64,000 nucleotides of DNA, from assembly GCA_025504975.1 (NCBI GenBank), contig JANUWI010000018.1, positions 744,001 to 808,000 on the forward strand, read 5' to 3'. The position numbers and the translations under genes are program-made. The DNA is from Plenodomus lindquistii. Taxonomy: Eukaryota; Ascomycota; Dothideomycetes; Pleosporales; Leptosphaeriaceae. This document shows positions 33,903 through 45,169 of this stretch, piece by piece. Within the stretch, counting starts at the first letter, position 1. Every line of letters begins with the position of its first letter. Under the pieces are notes generated by a model, which was not told the origin of the DNA, did no database searches, and was given only the letters and a program-made list of their open reading frames with translations.

Positions 33903-35833
33903 GGAATCCGACTGCATTGGATTGGACTGGGAGGAGGAGATGTAGACGATGCTGGCATGGGGTGGGTTGGAGTGGAGTGTGAAATTACCTGTTGTTGTGT
34001 ACATGCGGCGATGATTGAGTAGTGCTAGTGTTTGGGCTGTCCCCGCATTATCATCTGTCCTCATGTCGTCTAGTGTATCATTGCTATTGCTATTGCTATT
34101 ACCCTTTTTTCTTTTTCTTTAAGATGGTGAGGTTACCGTGATAATCAATACACACGCCCGCCTATGCCTTACATAGCTATCTGTCGCTACTATACCAGCA
34201 AAGCATTCATTCATTCGTATCTTCATCCCATCCCATCCCATCCCGTTCGTCAATCCTACCACCCCACCCACCAAACAACCCTAAACGTAACCCGAGTTTT
34301 AAACCTACATAGGGCATCTCTCCCCCCCCCCTCTTTCTCATTCTGTTGTTTCCAAGTACCACCCCACTTGTGCAAATATATTCTCATCCCAAGCTTATTG
34401 TGCACACCTCTCTCCCCCACCAAACCCAATCCACACGTATCTCTCCATTCCACTATGTTCTACTCTACTTGCTTACCCACTTCCTTCCTCCAGACCGCGC
34501 GAATGATTTACTCTGCAGGCTGTGGTGTGCGGGTGGATGGATTGGGCGGGCTGGTTGGCTGGTTGGCTGGGGTTTAGGGGATGGGTGGGCGAGGGAGAGG
34601 GGGGGGGGGGGGGTTACGGGGATGGGAAGGAGGGGGATGAGGGAAAGTAAGGGAATAGAGTGGTGGATAAGGGGAATAGGAGTTGGGGTGGGGTAGGCTA
34701 TAGTGTGAGTGTAATGTAAGAGAACAGCTAGAACAGCTAGTAATTCAAAGGATGTCAAGGGAGGATGAAAAGGGCATAGATTAGATATAGGCGTAGGTAT
34801 ATTAATCATATTAAGAACGCTGATTACCATACTAAAATAATACGTTAGGCAGATATTTTAAGCATAAAGTAGTGATAGTAGTAAAACAGGGACAGAGAAT
34901 GGGGGATAGAACGGTAGAAAAGGCACATAGGGTAGGTGTACTACAGGGAAATCACTGTTCTAAGTCTGGGTATGTGGGGTCAGGAGATTAGGAGGGTAGG
35001 AAGGTAAGGGAGGGAGGAGACAAGGTGGAGGAGGGAAAATAGAAGACTGGATGAGAATAGAAGGACGGAGGGATAGAGGCATAGAGGAAAATAAGTGTAG
35101 ATTTTGGTGCGTATGATGGTGGTGTACACTAGGAGAATACATAATTCGCACAAGAGATTTGCAGGCGTGGCGTGTGAGGTGTATTTAGAGTGTAGTGGGT
35201 GCCAAAGTTAGAGCTCCAACTGGCTCTATTTTTGTGGGGGGGGGGTGTCTTCGCATCTTTTGTAAGTTTCGCGTCTTGATCTCTATTAGCTCTGGGAACG
35301 AGGGGTTCACGAGCGGGTCGATGGTTTGAACCTTAAAATAACCCTGGGACCACGAGAGTGTAGTGGAGACCTGTCTCAGAGGTAGACAAAATATTGAGGC
35401 GGAGTATAATGGATCGAGGTCTGGTGAAGATCGCGGGCTCAGTATTGGGTTTGCGTTCTGTTGAAGCATTTGCAGGCACTCATTCCAAAGGAAAGAATCT
35501 CCGGAACATATTTTAGACAGCATCATATCGGTGAATATTGTCTGGGACCAACTGCGGTGTAGTCTCTCGTTATGCGAGAGCTGCTTTTTGGACATTGAGA
35601 CTCGGTTTATTTACATTGGTCAATGTATAGAAGGCTGAACATCCCTCAAATGACGCGTGGAGCTTCGTACGGAATTACCTGCCATGTGTGCCTAGGCGTG
35701 GCCGTGACTCTGTTCGTGGAGATCAGATCAATTGACCGTGACTGGAGCGAGATTGCCTTCCATACTCCTTCGTTCTCAGTATCCCTTGTCATATTTCATG
35801 GGACAGAAGACCTCCATGTATATATGTATGCAG
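33903..35833. other. Intergenic 1.9 kb, low-complexity
   Basis: Long pyrimidine- and purine-rich tracts, a CTATTG tandem run at about 34080-34105, and a 15-base G homopolymer at 34599-34613 (assembly-sensitive). A 136-codon minus-strand frame at 35185-35595 was considered and not accepted. Confidence 0.5.
34599..34613 (+). repeat. G15 homopolymer
   Basis: Fifteen consecutive G bases inside G-rich DNA; length is likely polymorphic or sequencing-limited. Confidence 0.8.
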
Positions 35834-37747
35834 CTATTGTTCATCATCCTCGTGCTCAAGTGCGGCTGTAGGCACCTCAAAGGTTTTGCGTCCCCGTATG
35901 AACCAATCCATCATCGCAAGCACAAAAAATCCACCCAGGATAGGTGGCGCATAGTTCATCGTCAAACTCGTGACTGGCCTGGACGCTGGGAAAGCGACGA
36001 AGATAATGACGTATAGTAAATAGATCATGGCACAGATCTTGATCGGAATGCTCCATTTTCCCAGCCGGAAAGGTCCGTACTTTGGGTGTCGACCAGCGAG
36101 CTGACGAGCTGTCAACAGTGCAATCGGAATAAAGTACGAGATATATAGCGCGATGGTGGGCAAGGAGATTAGCGAATTGAACGCAGCCGCTGAACCAAGA
36201 TTGATCAGCGACAACAGACAAACCACGAAGCCGACAAGGAAGAGTGCAGGAATCGGTACTTGAAGTGTCGGGTGGATCTACAGATCCGTCAGCGAAGTCC
36301 TCCCTTGGAGGTAATGAGACTCACGTAGGTAAAATGCTTGTGGAACGGAAGACCTTTGTCAGAAGCAAAGCGCCATACCAAACGTGCTACAGAAGCAGTA
36401 ACGTTGAAGTCTGCTATCAAGCCCAAAAAAGACATCAACATCGTAAGCGCTGTTGATGCTGTCTTGGATTTTGTCCTGTGATACTATGTCAGCACGTAAG
36501 ATTCTCAGCCCAGTGTGGCACACTAACGCAGAGTAAAAGACTTCAGTCATGGGCAATATAGAATTTGCAACAGCCTCCTCATCCCCAACTGTGAACATTA
36601 AGCAGATACAGAATGCGAACATCATGACGGCGTTTAGCGAGGTTGCGATAACCATAGCTTTGGGTACGCGCTTGCGAGGCTCCTTCGTCTCATCGACTAG
36701 TGTCACTATTAGTATTCTGGACGCGATTTATGGATCGTATGACTCACTCATGTGAAGGACGCCGTCAAAACTGCTGATTGGATATGCAGTGGCAAGCATA
36801 CCAATCGAGAAAGCAACGCCTGGATTTTCCCATCCCGCATCCGTATGCAAGGTCTTGAATACATATTCAGGCGTACTGCGTTTCCCAAGCGTACAAAGTA
36901 CTGTGATGACGGCGACAAAGGCGACGATGTGGAGGATCCCGCCCATTGTTTCCAGATAGTTGATGATCCTTCGTAGATACAAATTCAGGAATAGGGGAAT
37001 GGCGAGAAACCCGATTAGAAAAACAGTCGAGTGCCAGGGCTTTGGCTCATAATCGGCAATGTTGAAGATGAGCAGACCAGACGTAGTATTGGACATGAAG
37101 GAGAAGGAGCCAGCGCAATTGCAGACCCAAGCAATAACTGTGATCCAGCCTATAATGCTTGTAAGTTCCCAAGTAACAAAATTTGCTGTTTCTCGCTGTC
37201 TTGCCTTGGATAAAACCCCAAAACTCCGGAGCGAATGGAGCAAAACGAGCTGACCATCTATACTGTGCACCTACAGTTGGGTCCCTGTGATCTGGTTAGT
37301 GATTTCGGAATCTCGGTGAGTAGGGTCTTGATTACATGGAGGCCATCTCTCCCAAGGCAGTGGCAACAAGTGTAGAACCGATGCCAGCAATGATTGATCC
37401 GTAGACAAGGGCAGCAGGTCCTCCGTTCAACCAGGCAAGCTGAAATGAGAGGCCAACCGTCTCCCATCCAACTTGAAGCGTGAGACCGAAGTTGTTGATC
37501 GCGAGTTCGTTGATATAGCGCTGTAGAAGAAGTAAGTGACATCCTGGTGTAATGTACCGCCGCTACTCACTTGGAATTCGCCCCTCTCCGACGGAGCAGA
37601 TGGGCCTCCATCAAAATCCGATTTGCTCGTCTTCTCGTGATGCCTTTCATGCTCGTCTGCAGCAACCGTGCTGACAGCTTCTGCATGCTTGTCTGAAGCC
37701 CTTATGGATTCATCACGATTGTGAGAGACTGCCATAGAGCGGAGCAT
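35834..37747 (-). CDS. APC-family amino acid / GABA / choline permease
   Basis: 535 aa in seven exons: 37571-37747, 37336-37520, 37205-37284, 36748-37149, 36528-36696, 36325-36475, 35834-36277. About 12 membrane spans; motifs RYINELAINNFGLTLQVGWE, GEMASMDPTVGAQYRWSA and HMIDETKEPRKRVPKAM are typical of fungal Uga4/Hnm1-type permeases. Intron 37150-37204 begins with GC (CAAG|GCAAGA) and ends in TAG; it is needed to join FIQ-GWITVIAW. Other introns are GT-AG, 46-52 nt. The N-terminal about 55 residues are charged and cytosolic. Substrate cannot be fixed from sequence. Start at 37747 chosen; ATG 37735 is an alternative. Confidence 0.9.
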
Positions 37748-38991
37748 GATGTCCTGTCGTGAACTTTGTTGGGACGCGAAATTCGCGGTTTTATCCAGGA
37801 CCTGGCTGCCGCCAACCGTATTTGAGTGTGACAGACAGTTAAGCGACCTGCATCCTGAAATCCTTGTATTAGATTGTATGCCGTGCCTTGTCGTAGGCAC
37901 GAGCGACCATCCTGGGCTCCCCGGAGGGCATTTCGCCCCAAGGTGATCCGTGTGATTGAGCTGTGACTGATCTGCTGGATCTTGACACTCGTAAGGCCTA
38001 GCGTTGAGCCTACAGGATCGCTGGCTTATCAGAACGCTCACGCCGCAGCCTTGCATCAATGAGGGATACCTGTATGTAGGATAATGCTTCCGGAAGCCTG
38101 TCGCCGCACATCAGATGGAACGCATCGATTGGTGGCCTTGCTTGGTACCATACCATACCCGAGGCGTCTTGTCGTACCAATCTCTTCCATCCCTTGTGGC
38201 ACAGTTCGATAACAACGTATCTTCACGTGAGATCCAGGGTCGCATACCTAGGTTCATGATTGCAGTCTGAGTGCAACGCGCCAATCACCGGAGCGGTCCG
38301 TGTGGATGCGCGGCACGGTGTTGTGCCCGTCGCCTCGCATGCCAATCAATGCGATGCGACACCCCTGCCTATCGGTTGGTGCACTTTGCTTCTGTGTCTT
38401 CGGTTGCGCGTCCCGGCTCGTTTCACTCCTAAGAACATCGGAGCAGCGCTGAGGGCTATTGCCAGAAGACGCTGCACAGGGCGGAATCGCCCTTCGACAT
38501 GCGTTGACATGGTTATTTTACCTGGACATTTTAACACTCCCAGCTTCGACTAGGTAGGCTTCGTGCATCGGGGGGCCTCTCATAGACACTAGAGCCTGAA
38601 TAAAATCTGAGCCTAATAATCATGTCGACTGCGCCTTGAAAGTGTGTCTTAGGATCCCGAGGTAGCGGTGACGCTCCTTCACCAATCTTGAACGTGCTTG
38701 GCAGATGAGTGCAGGAATTGTAATGAGCCAACATGTCCGGGGCTTTCCATTTCATTGTGCGGAATCAGCTCATGGGTGTCAGGCGTGGGATAGTACCCTC
38801 TTTGGCTAGTACCGACAGTTTGGGAGGTACCATTCGGCGAAAGAGGTCTTGCTTTTGCTGTGCTTTTGTGCACAATGCAGAAGGCGAGCATGTGGCGAGA
38901 GAAACCACTTGAATATGAAAGACTCAGGCCCCCAATGATTCTGCTGTAATACTGAACTCATCCTCGAGCTGTTTTCCTCTGCCATATCGCC
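37748..38991. other. Intergenic between divergent membrane-protein genes
   Basis: 1.2 kb divergent promoter region of the permease and the rhodopsin-like gene; no supported gene. Confidence 0.5.
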
Positions 38992-40422
38992 ATGGCCGGT
39001 ACATTCCCACCTATTGCTGCACTCACAGCGGAGAATCGTGGACCGATCAACACGATCGTCTCTGTCGTTCTTTCTGTCACTAGTATTCTGTTAGCAGTTG
39101 TGCGCATGTCAATGCGAAAGCAACACTTCACTCACATGGAACGTGACGATACCGTGTTTGGAGTAGCACTTGTATGTCCTGGATTATGGTACCTGCTTTC
39201 TTCGAACCATGTTGACGAATCACAGAGCTTTGGCATCTTGACATCCGTCATGTCACACTTCTGCGTTCGAGCTGGCCTCGGGAAACATCAGAACAAGCTT
39301 GATGAAAAGCAGGTGACACATTACTTCAAAGTAAATGAGTCCTCAGCCCCTCCCGCCTCGTACTAATCGCAGACGTATAGCTATCATGGGCTACCCAACT
39401 CGTGGGCGTTGTCGCTCTAGCTTTGGCCAAATCGTCGCTCGCTCTTCTATACAAACGAGTCATCCCAAGTCATATGGGCCCTCGGATTATGCACCTGCTC
39501 ATGCCCATGATAGGTATATACACAATGGTCTGCGTGTTCTTGATCGCATTCCAATGTGGAGTTTCTCGTCCCTGGATGCTAAGTCCAGGTACATGCCCCA
39601 CACATGGAAATGTGTACTATCCTGTCACAATTTTCAACATACTGACGGATGCTCTGCTTGGCATCTGGATATTCCCAATCATTCGAGGCCTTCAAACACA
39701 AGCGCACACGAAATCAATTCTAATGTGGTTATTTGGATCGCGGCTCATCGTTTGCGTGATGGATGCTGTGAGGATGATGGTCATTCACAAAGCTCTTGAA
39801 TCGGAAGACCAAACACGTAGGGACACACCGTTTCGATATTGCCAATAAAGCTCTCCAATGAACACAATGCAGCGTCCGTAACGCTAATCAAAGATCAGGA
39901 TCTCAGCTCCTCTGGTTCGTCTTGGATCAGATCGTCATTCACCTTTCAATCAACCATGCCACACTGCCCCGCATTCAAGCCTTCCTGTCCCATTTGCAGA
40001 TGGGGGCAAATGCGCAAGTGCCCGTTACTCAGGGCAGAACACTCCAATCCAGGACGAGAGGCAGCGCTGTCGCTCACGAGAACCAAGTCCAAAAACGAGC
40101 GACGATGAATCCGAGCGAAAGCCAATCGACTGGAGTTGAAAGTAGGCCAATTTGGAGCACACTATACACCAGTCTAAGGGGCAGGCTCAACAGGACGCCC
40201 AGTATCTCTGAACAACCACTCAACTTCCGGCCAGAAGTGGGCATCGAGATGTCGACGATGATATACAGTGGGAAGGGTGAGCCTGGGGCAAGAAATTTGG
40301 AATACAGTCAATCGGCGGCTACCTCGGTATCGCGAGACAGTTCGAATAGAGAAGACGACAGAGCTCAGTTGGGTAGCGTTACGGTGCGGAACGACATTGA
40401 TGTCAAATTCGAAAGAGCGTAA
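38992..40422 (+). CDS. Fungal rhodopsin-like integral membrane protein
   Basis: 414 aa in four exons: 38992-39171, 39226-39330, 39381-39816, 39899-40422. Seven predicted membrane spans: NTIVSVVLSVTSILLAVVRM, DDTVFGVAL-SFGILTSVMSHFC, LSWATQLVGVVALALAKSSL and so on, then a long polar cytosolic tail. The layout (D-D-T start of TM2, AGLGKH loop, KSSLALLYKR) is that of the widespread fungal 'rhodopsin domain' family often near secondary-metabolite or effector loci. Intron 39172-39225 (54 nt) is in frame without stop; intron 39817-39898 is required to reach the last membrane span (LLWFVLDQIVIHL). No retinal-binding lysine is implied; the name is only a family label. Confidence 0.82.
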
Positions 40423-40972
40423 AAAGGCAGGAAAGGCGTTTGGTACTCATATCACACACAAGAATTCCAACCTAGTGAAATTTTCCAACTCGCATGAATC
40501 TCCACGTAGGCTAAATCGATGGAGTGGCGCCGAACCGTTCTTGAACAATATTGTACACATCTTCGCATTATGTGATCCGGGCATTGTCCTGGACTGATAC
40601 GCTAAGCGTCATTTGGGCTAGCGTATTTCCGTCCTCAGGCATGGCAACGTAGCAATCATCAGCAACTCAGACAGCCCACGTCTCATGAAAACCGTTACAG
40701 ACGCGTCCCACCAGTCTCGACTCCCACAGCACGGCACAATTGCGCAAATGTAGAGTCAAGCCTCATTATATAGGCAAATAAGCTTAATGCGTTCGTTCGA
40801 CTTGTCTCAGCAATGCAATGCCCACCAACTCGCGGCTCACCGGCTACGGCGGTGAATGACAGAATGCGTTACTGGATCCAGACCGCAAGCTCCATCACTT
40901 CCATCATATCTGTTTTGCGCTTTTTGCTTTTTTTTCCATACTGCCGGACAGTATGCGCATCGTTGTTGAGCA
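40423..40972. other. Intergenic with TATA-like element
   Basis: TATATA at 40767-40772, about 200 bp before the next ATG; a T-rich run lies just before the start. No gene. Confidence 0.45.
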
Positions 40973-42127
40973 ATGATTTGTCCAGTGACTCCGTTTGGAG
41001 CACTTATACTTCTATCAATATGTTTGTTATCATCGCTTGTCGATGCGCAGATGCTGGGTGCATGGTCGGACAGTCGAGCAATTGAAGCGCGGCAGAATGG
41101 CAACAATAACAACAATAATCGCAATGGACAAAACGGGAACAACAACGGACCGGACACGAGCGCATTTACCATTGTGAATGGAAGAGTCTTGACACCGGGA
41201 CTGGGCACGATACTTGCAGTACGTTAAGAAGTAGACACGGTGCAATACAACGCTGACCAGACGCAGCCCCAACCTTTCACACCCATGGGCGGCGACTTTC
41301 TACACATCGCTCTCGATGTATCCGGCGATGGCAGGCTCCCGGTTCCCCCGCGCAATATCAACGATGCGCTTACGCAAGTGTACAACTTTACCCTCTTCCT
41401 CACGAGCGACAGCTTGCAAAAGAACTTTACAATCTCCAACATCACTACTCAAACCCCACCATTTGCCAATATTTTAGACCAGGAATCAGGACAGACAGTG
41501 AAGCATATCAACTTTGAGTGGCCAGAGTGCTTGGTGGGTGAGGGCGACAACAACGAAGGAGGAGCAAGGGGAGACTACAACATTTCGATTCATCAGAATT
41601 ACAAATTAAATGGTGTGGATCGGTACACTATTTTCAACCTACCAATATCGATATCCAACTCAATCAATCGCTTCCCAGGTGCGGGACAGCTGTCAACAAA
41701 GCCTATTCCTGGGCCGCTGAGCGCGAATGGGGGAAGAATGCAGTGTGAGATGATGGAGAACCCGATGGTGGACTTTCAGACTCAAGTCGCGAGTGTGAAC
41801 AACCCACCTGGGCAGCCCATACAAGACATTCCTATCGAGACTTCCGGAAGAAGCGATGGTGGGCAGGTCGGGGGACCCGGCCAAGATGGTGCATCTGATG
41901 GCGAGGGCGACTCGACCAACCAAGGAAGTTCGAATGGTGGGGATGGTCTTAATAATCAAGGGGGCTCGAATGGTGAGGGAAGGTCAGGTGGACAGGGCAA
42001 GATCGCTCCTTCGCAAGATGGGCTTCCACTTGGAGCTGCTGTTAAAATCACGCCTGAATCACTCTCCATTGTGATGGTGGGTATGATGGGGGTAGTCCTG
42101 GTACTGTGTACATCTGCCAGCTGGTGA
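40973..42127 (+). CDS. Secreted Asn/Gly-rich cell-surface protein
   Basis: 368 aa in two exons, 40973-41218 and 41267-42127. Intron 41219-41266 (GTACGT, GCTGAC, CAG) removes an in-frame TAA and joins ILA to PQPFTPMGGDFLHIALDVSGDG, the shape known from related fungal secreted proteins. Signal peptide 1-26; an N-rich stretch (residues 42-58); several N-glycosylation sequons (NFT, NIT, NIS); a Gly/Ser/Asp-rich region; and a hydrophobic C-terminus (SIVMVGMMGVVLVLC) that could be a GPI signal. No enzyme motif. Likely wall or GPI-anchored; function unknown. Confidence 0.75.
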
Positions 42128-42188
42128 GACAATCATCAGGGTCTTCATAACAAGATGAATAACACACGACTGCATCTCACTTTCTCAA

Positions 42189-43239
42189 CTACTTGAAATC
42201 CTTCTCACTCAACGAGTCCTCACTCTTCTGTATCCGCTCCCAAGTCTCCGTCCACTTCTCCCACTCCCCCTCGGGCAACTTTCCCTTCAACGGCAATCGT
42301 CCTCCCTCCATCGTACCATACCCTGTAACCCTCTTTACTGCCTCCTTAATGCCGACAATCCCATACTTCCCAATGAACTCCTCCGCACTACTAACAATAT
42401 ATTGCAACTCCTTGATCTTCTTGAGATTCTCATCGGTAATCGGCCGCGCCTCCGCCAACTTCATCAGTGTGCAGACGGTCTTGGGGTATATGGCTGCGAG
42501 GCCGTCGATGACCCCTGCGGCGTCGAAGAAAACGATTGGACCGAGTTGCTGGCCGAGACCGGAGTAGACTTTGAACTTTGCGTGGTCGATCTTGGGGTCT
42601 AGCGAGACTTGGTTGTGGTAGGATACGATGGCGTGCGACATTTTGCAGCCGACGATGTTGGGGTGCGCGGCGAGGGTGCGGTAAGTTGGTGGTGTTATGG
42701 TCAGGCCGTTGGTAACGCCGGGGTAGTTGTATCTGGGACGTGTCAGCCTTTTGTTCGAAATGTTGAGTAAGGAAATAGAGATGTTTTTACATCAAGACTG
42801 GCAATGGACTCTTATCCGCAACCAGCTTATACCACTCTACAACGCCCTCTACACCCGCTGCCGCACCGAAGTACCCAGGCGCAAGCACCAGACCCCACTG
42901 TGCGCCCGCCTCCTTGAAATCTTGAAGCCACTCCAATGTCTCATCCACGCTGTTAACCAGCGTGCCCGCCATGATTGGATAATCAGGGAAGCCCGCATCG
43001 GTCAGCCCTTTGCGCACGCCCGAGACCAAATCAATGCGCTCTTTCCGCGACATGTGAATTGCCTCGCCGGTCGAGCCGAGAAGAACGAGTCCACGAACCC
43101 CATTCTTGGCAAGGAAGATGGAGTGCGCGATTTGAGTTTCTACATCGACTTCGGCTTGGAGGGAGGATGAGGAGGGGGAATGAGGTTTGAAGAATGTGGG
43201 GACAGGGACGAAGACGCCTGTTGGTGGAGAAGAGACCAT
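42189..43239 (-). CDS. DHDPS (DapA) family 2-keto-3-deoxy-sugar acid aldolase
   Basis: 330 aa, exons 42791-43239 and 42189-42732, intron 58 nt. Class I aldolase barrel: GSTGEAIHMSR (pyruvate-carboxylate loop), YNYPG (catalytic Tyr) and the Schiff-base Lys in GCKMSHA. Fungal members cleave 2-keto-3-deoxy acids to pyruvate plus an aldehyde or act as 4-hydroxy-2-oxoglutarate aldolase. Its divergent neighbour encodes a D-galactonate dehydratase-like enzyme, whose product would be a fit substrate; that pairing is the main argument for the sugar-acid role. No mitochondrial presequence is obvious. The specific substrate is inference. Confidence 0.88.
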
Positions 43240-43668
43240 GATTGTGATTTGTATACGTTTTGCTTTTATGGAAGTTCCTTTTAAGTTTTTTTGTTCGGGA
43301 ACAAATTGCAGAACCTTTCCAATGTAGCATGAGGGACAGCAGGCAGTTTTATTAATGTCGCGTGCTGGTCACGTCTTCGGTGGGCAATGTTCCAGACACC
43401 GAGGCTAGAATGCCCCGCCATGACCCCGCGCCCCCGCGCCATGCCGACGTTCGGGTTACTGCGACAGGAAGACATGGAACGATCCATGACAGCCGCGTAT
43501 ACATGTATCAGATTGGATGGAGACCACTTTCAAATAACACGGGAACTTGTCCCAGCCAAGTCCGTGAAGTCGGTGGTACTTGAACTGCCGTTAATTTTCA
43601 CCTGATACACTACCATTCAACACTGACATGCTTTCCCGAGCGTGACTTACTAAACAAATAGAATCATC
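43240..43668. promoter_or_regulatory. Divergent promoter of the aldolase / dehydratase pair
   Basis: 429 bp between two ATGs. Three CCCCGC motifs (43413-43418, 43424-43429, 43432-43437) each match the reverse SYGGRG CreA consensus within 25 bp. A CTTACTAAACAAATAG string just before 43669 looks like a 3' splice site, so a 5' UTR intron of the dehydratase gene is possible. Confidence 0.5.
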
Positions 43669-44971
43669 ATGGGCAAGATTGCAAGCATCGAGTACTTCAG
43701 AGTGCCGCCACGATGGCTATTCGTCAAAATCACAGATGAAGCAGGGAACTTCGGATGGGGTGAAGCATCACTCGAAGGACACACACAGGCTGTTGAAGGA
43801 TGCCTAGATGCATGGGCTGAGCGATACACTGGTCTCGAAGCAGAGTATGTCAAATTTCGCGTCCATTTAAGCAACCACAGATCAAATCTTAGCGATGCCT
43901 CAGATTCCACCGAAGCATACATTCGACAACGACTCTGACAGCGTCATTGCAGTGAAATTGAGCATATATGGCAAATGTCATGGCGAACGAGCTTCTACCG
44001 CGGCGGGCCAGTCTTCATGAGTGCCCTAGCAGGCATCGACATCGCACTCTGGGATCTCAAAGCCCGAAAGCTCGACCTGCCCATCTACCAACTTCTCGGC
44101 GGCAAAGTCCGTGGCCAACTAAAAGTCTACGCCTGGATCGGCGGGGACCGTCCAAACGACGTGAAGGAGCAAGCGTAAGATCTTTTCACTCCTCGAACCT
44201 AGCCACATACTAACGTGGCGCAGCCTCGCCCGCAAATCCCAAGGCTTCACCGCTGTAAAAATGAACGCAACCGAAGATCTCGGCTGGCTCGATTCCCCCT
44301 CCACCCTGAACTCCGCCGTCGCACGAATCGAGACTGTCAAAGCACTCGGCATGGACGCGGGCATGGATTTCCACGGCCGCGTCCACAAACCCATGGCCAA
44401 GCAACTCGCTCGCGCTTTAGAACCACACCACCCTTTATTCATCGAAGAGCCGCTCCTATCCGAACACATTGGCGGCATCACGGCTCTCTCAAACCAAACA
44501 AGTATACCCATCGCGTTAGGCGAACGATTGCATTCACGCTGGGACGTGCGACCTTTCCTCGAGGCAGGCTGTGTTGATATACTTCAACCGGATATTTCGC
44601 ATGTGGGCGGGATCAGTGAACTCCGCCGCATAGCTAACATGGCTGAGACTTATGATGTTGCTATTGCGCCGCATAGTCCGCTGGGCCCTATAGCGCTGGC
44701 GGCGTGTTGCCAGGTTGATTGCACGTTGAGTAATTTCGCAATTCAGGAGATGAGTCTGGGAATCCATTATAATGCGGGGAGTGCGGATTTGACGAGCTAT
44801 ACGAGAAATCCGGAGGTGTGGGACGTGAAAGAGGGGTATATCAAGATGTTCGGGGGGCCAGGCTTGGGAATTGAGATTGATGAGGAGTGGGTGAGGAGGG
44901 AGAGTAAAGATGCAAAGGCCTGGGTTTCGCCTGGGTTTATTGGACCTGGAGGCGAGATTAGAGAGTGGTAG
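43669..44971 (+). CDS. D-galactonate dehydratase-like enolase-superfamily enzyme
   Basis: 381 aa in three exons: 43669-43844, 43953-44174, 44224-44971 (E. coli DgoD has 382). Dehydrates a six-carbon aldonate to its 2-keto-3-deoxy form. Aligns end to end with DgoD: RVPPRWLF, WRTSFYRGGPVFMSALAGIDIALWD, YAWIGGDRP. Metal ligands Asp181, Glu207 and Glu233, with acid/base residues His183 (DFHGRV) and His283 (APHSPLGP). All catalytic positions are kept. Aldonate specificity (D-galactonate versus a close epimer) is inference. Sits head to head with a DHDPS-type aldolase, giving a two-step aldonate-to-pyruvate route. Confidence 0.92.
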
Positions 44972-45169
44972 AGCGGTCTCTGCGAATTTCTTGCGATGCT
45001 GATAGCTGTTACGGACTATGCCGAGGTGAAGAGGCATGATATGCTGCATATCTTATCCTGACGCAAGGCTAGCATCTACATGATATGATTTGGCTCTATG
45101 CCCTGAACTATCCGTGCTTCAAGGCCAAGATATATGTACTTTCATCGTTCGTGACGAACGCTTCGTGCC

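Noticed and set aside
34256..34330. CCCTAAA-like string suggesting telomeric DNA
   Set aside because: Only one unit; no tandem TTAGGG array in the window.
35185..35595. 136-codon minus-strand frame
   Set aside because: Lies in low-complexity intergenic DNA, no recognisable features, weak codon use.
41219..41266. Nonsense mutation (TAA) in the secreted Asn/Gly-rich protein
   Set aside because: A 48-nt intron with GTACGT, GCTGAC and CAG removes the stop and restores the expected sequence.
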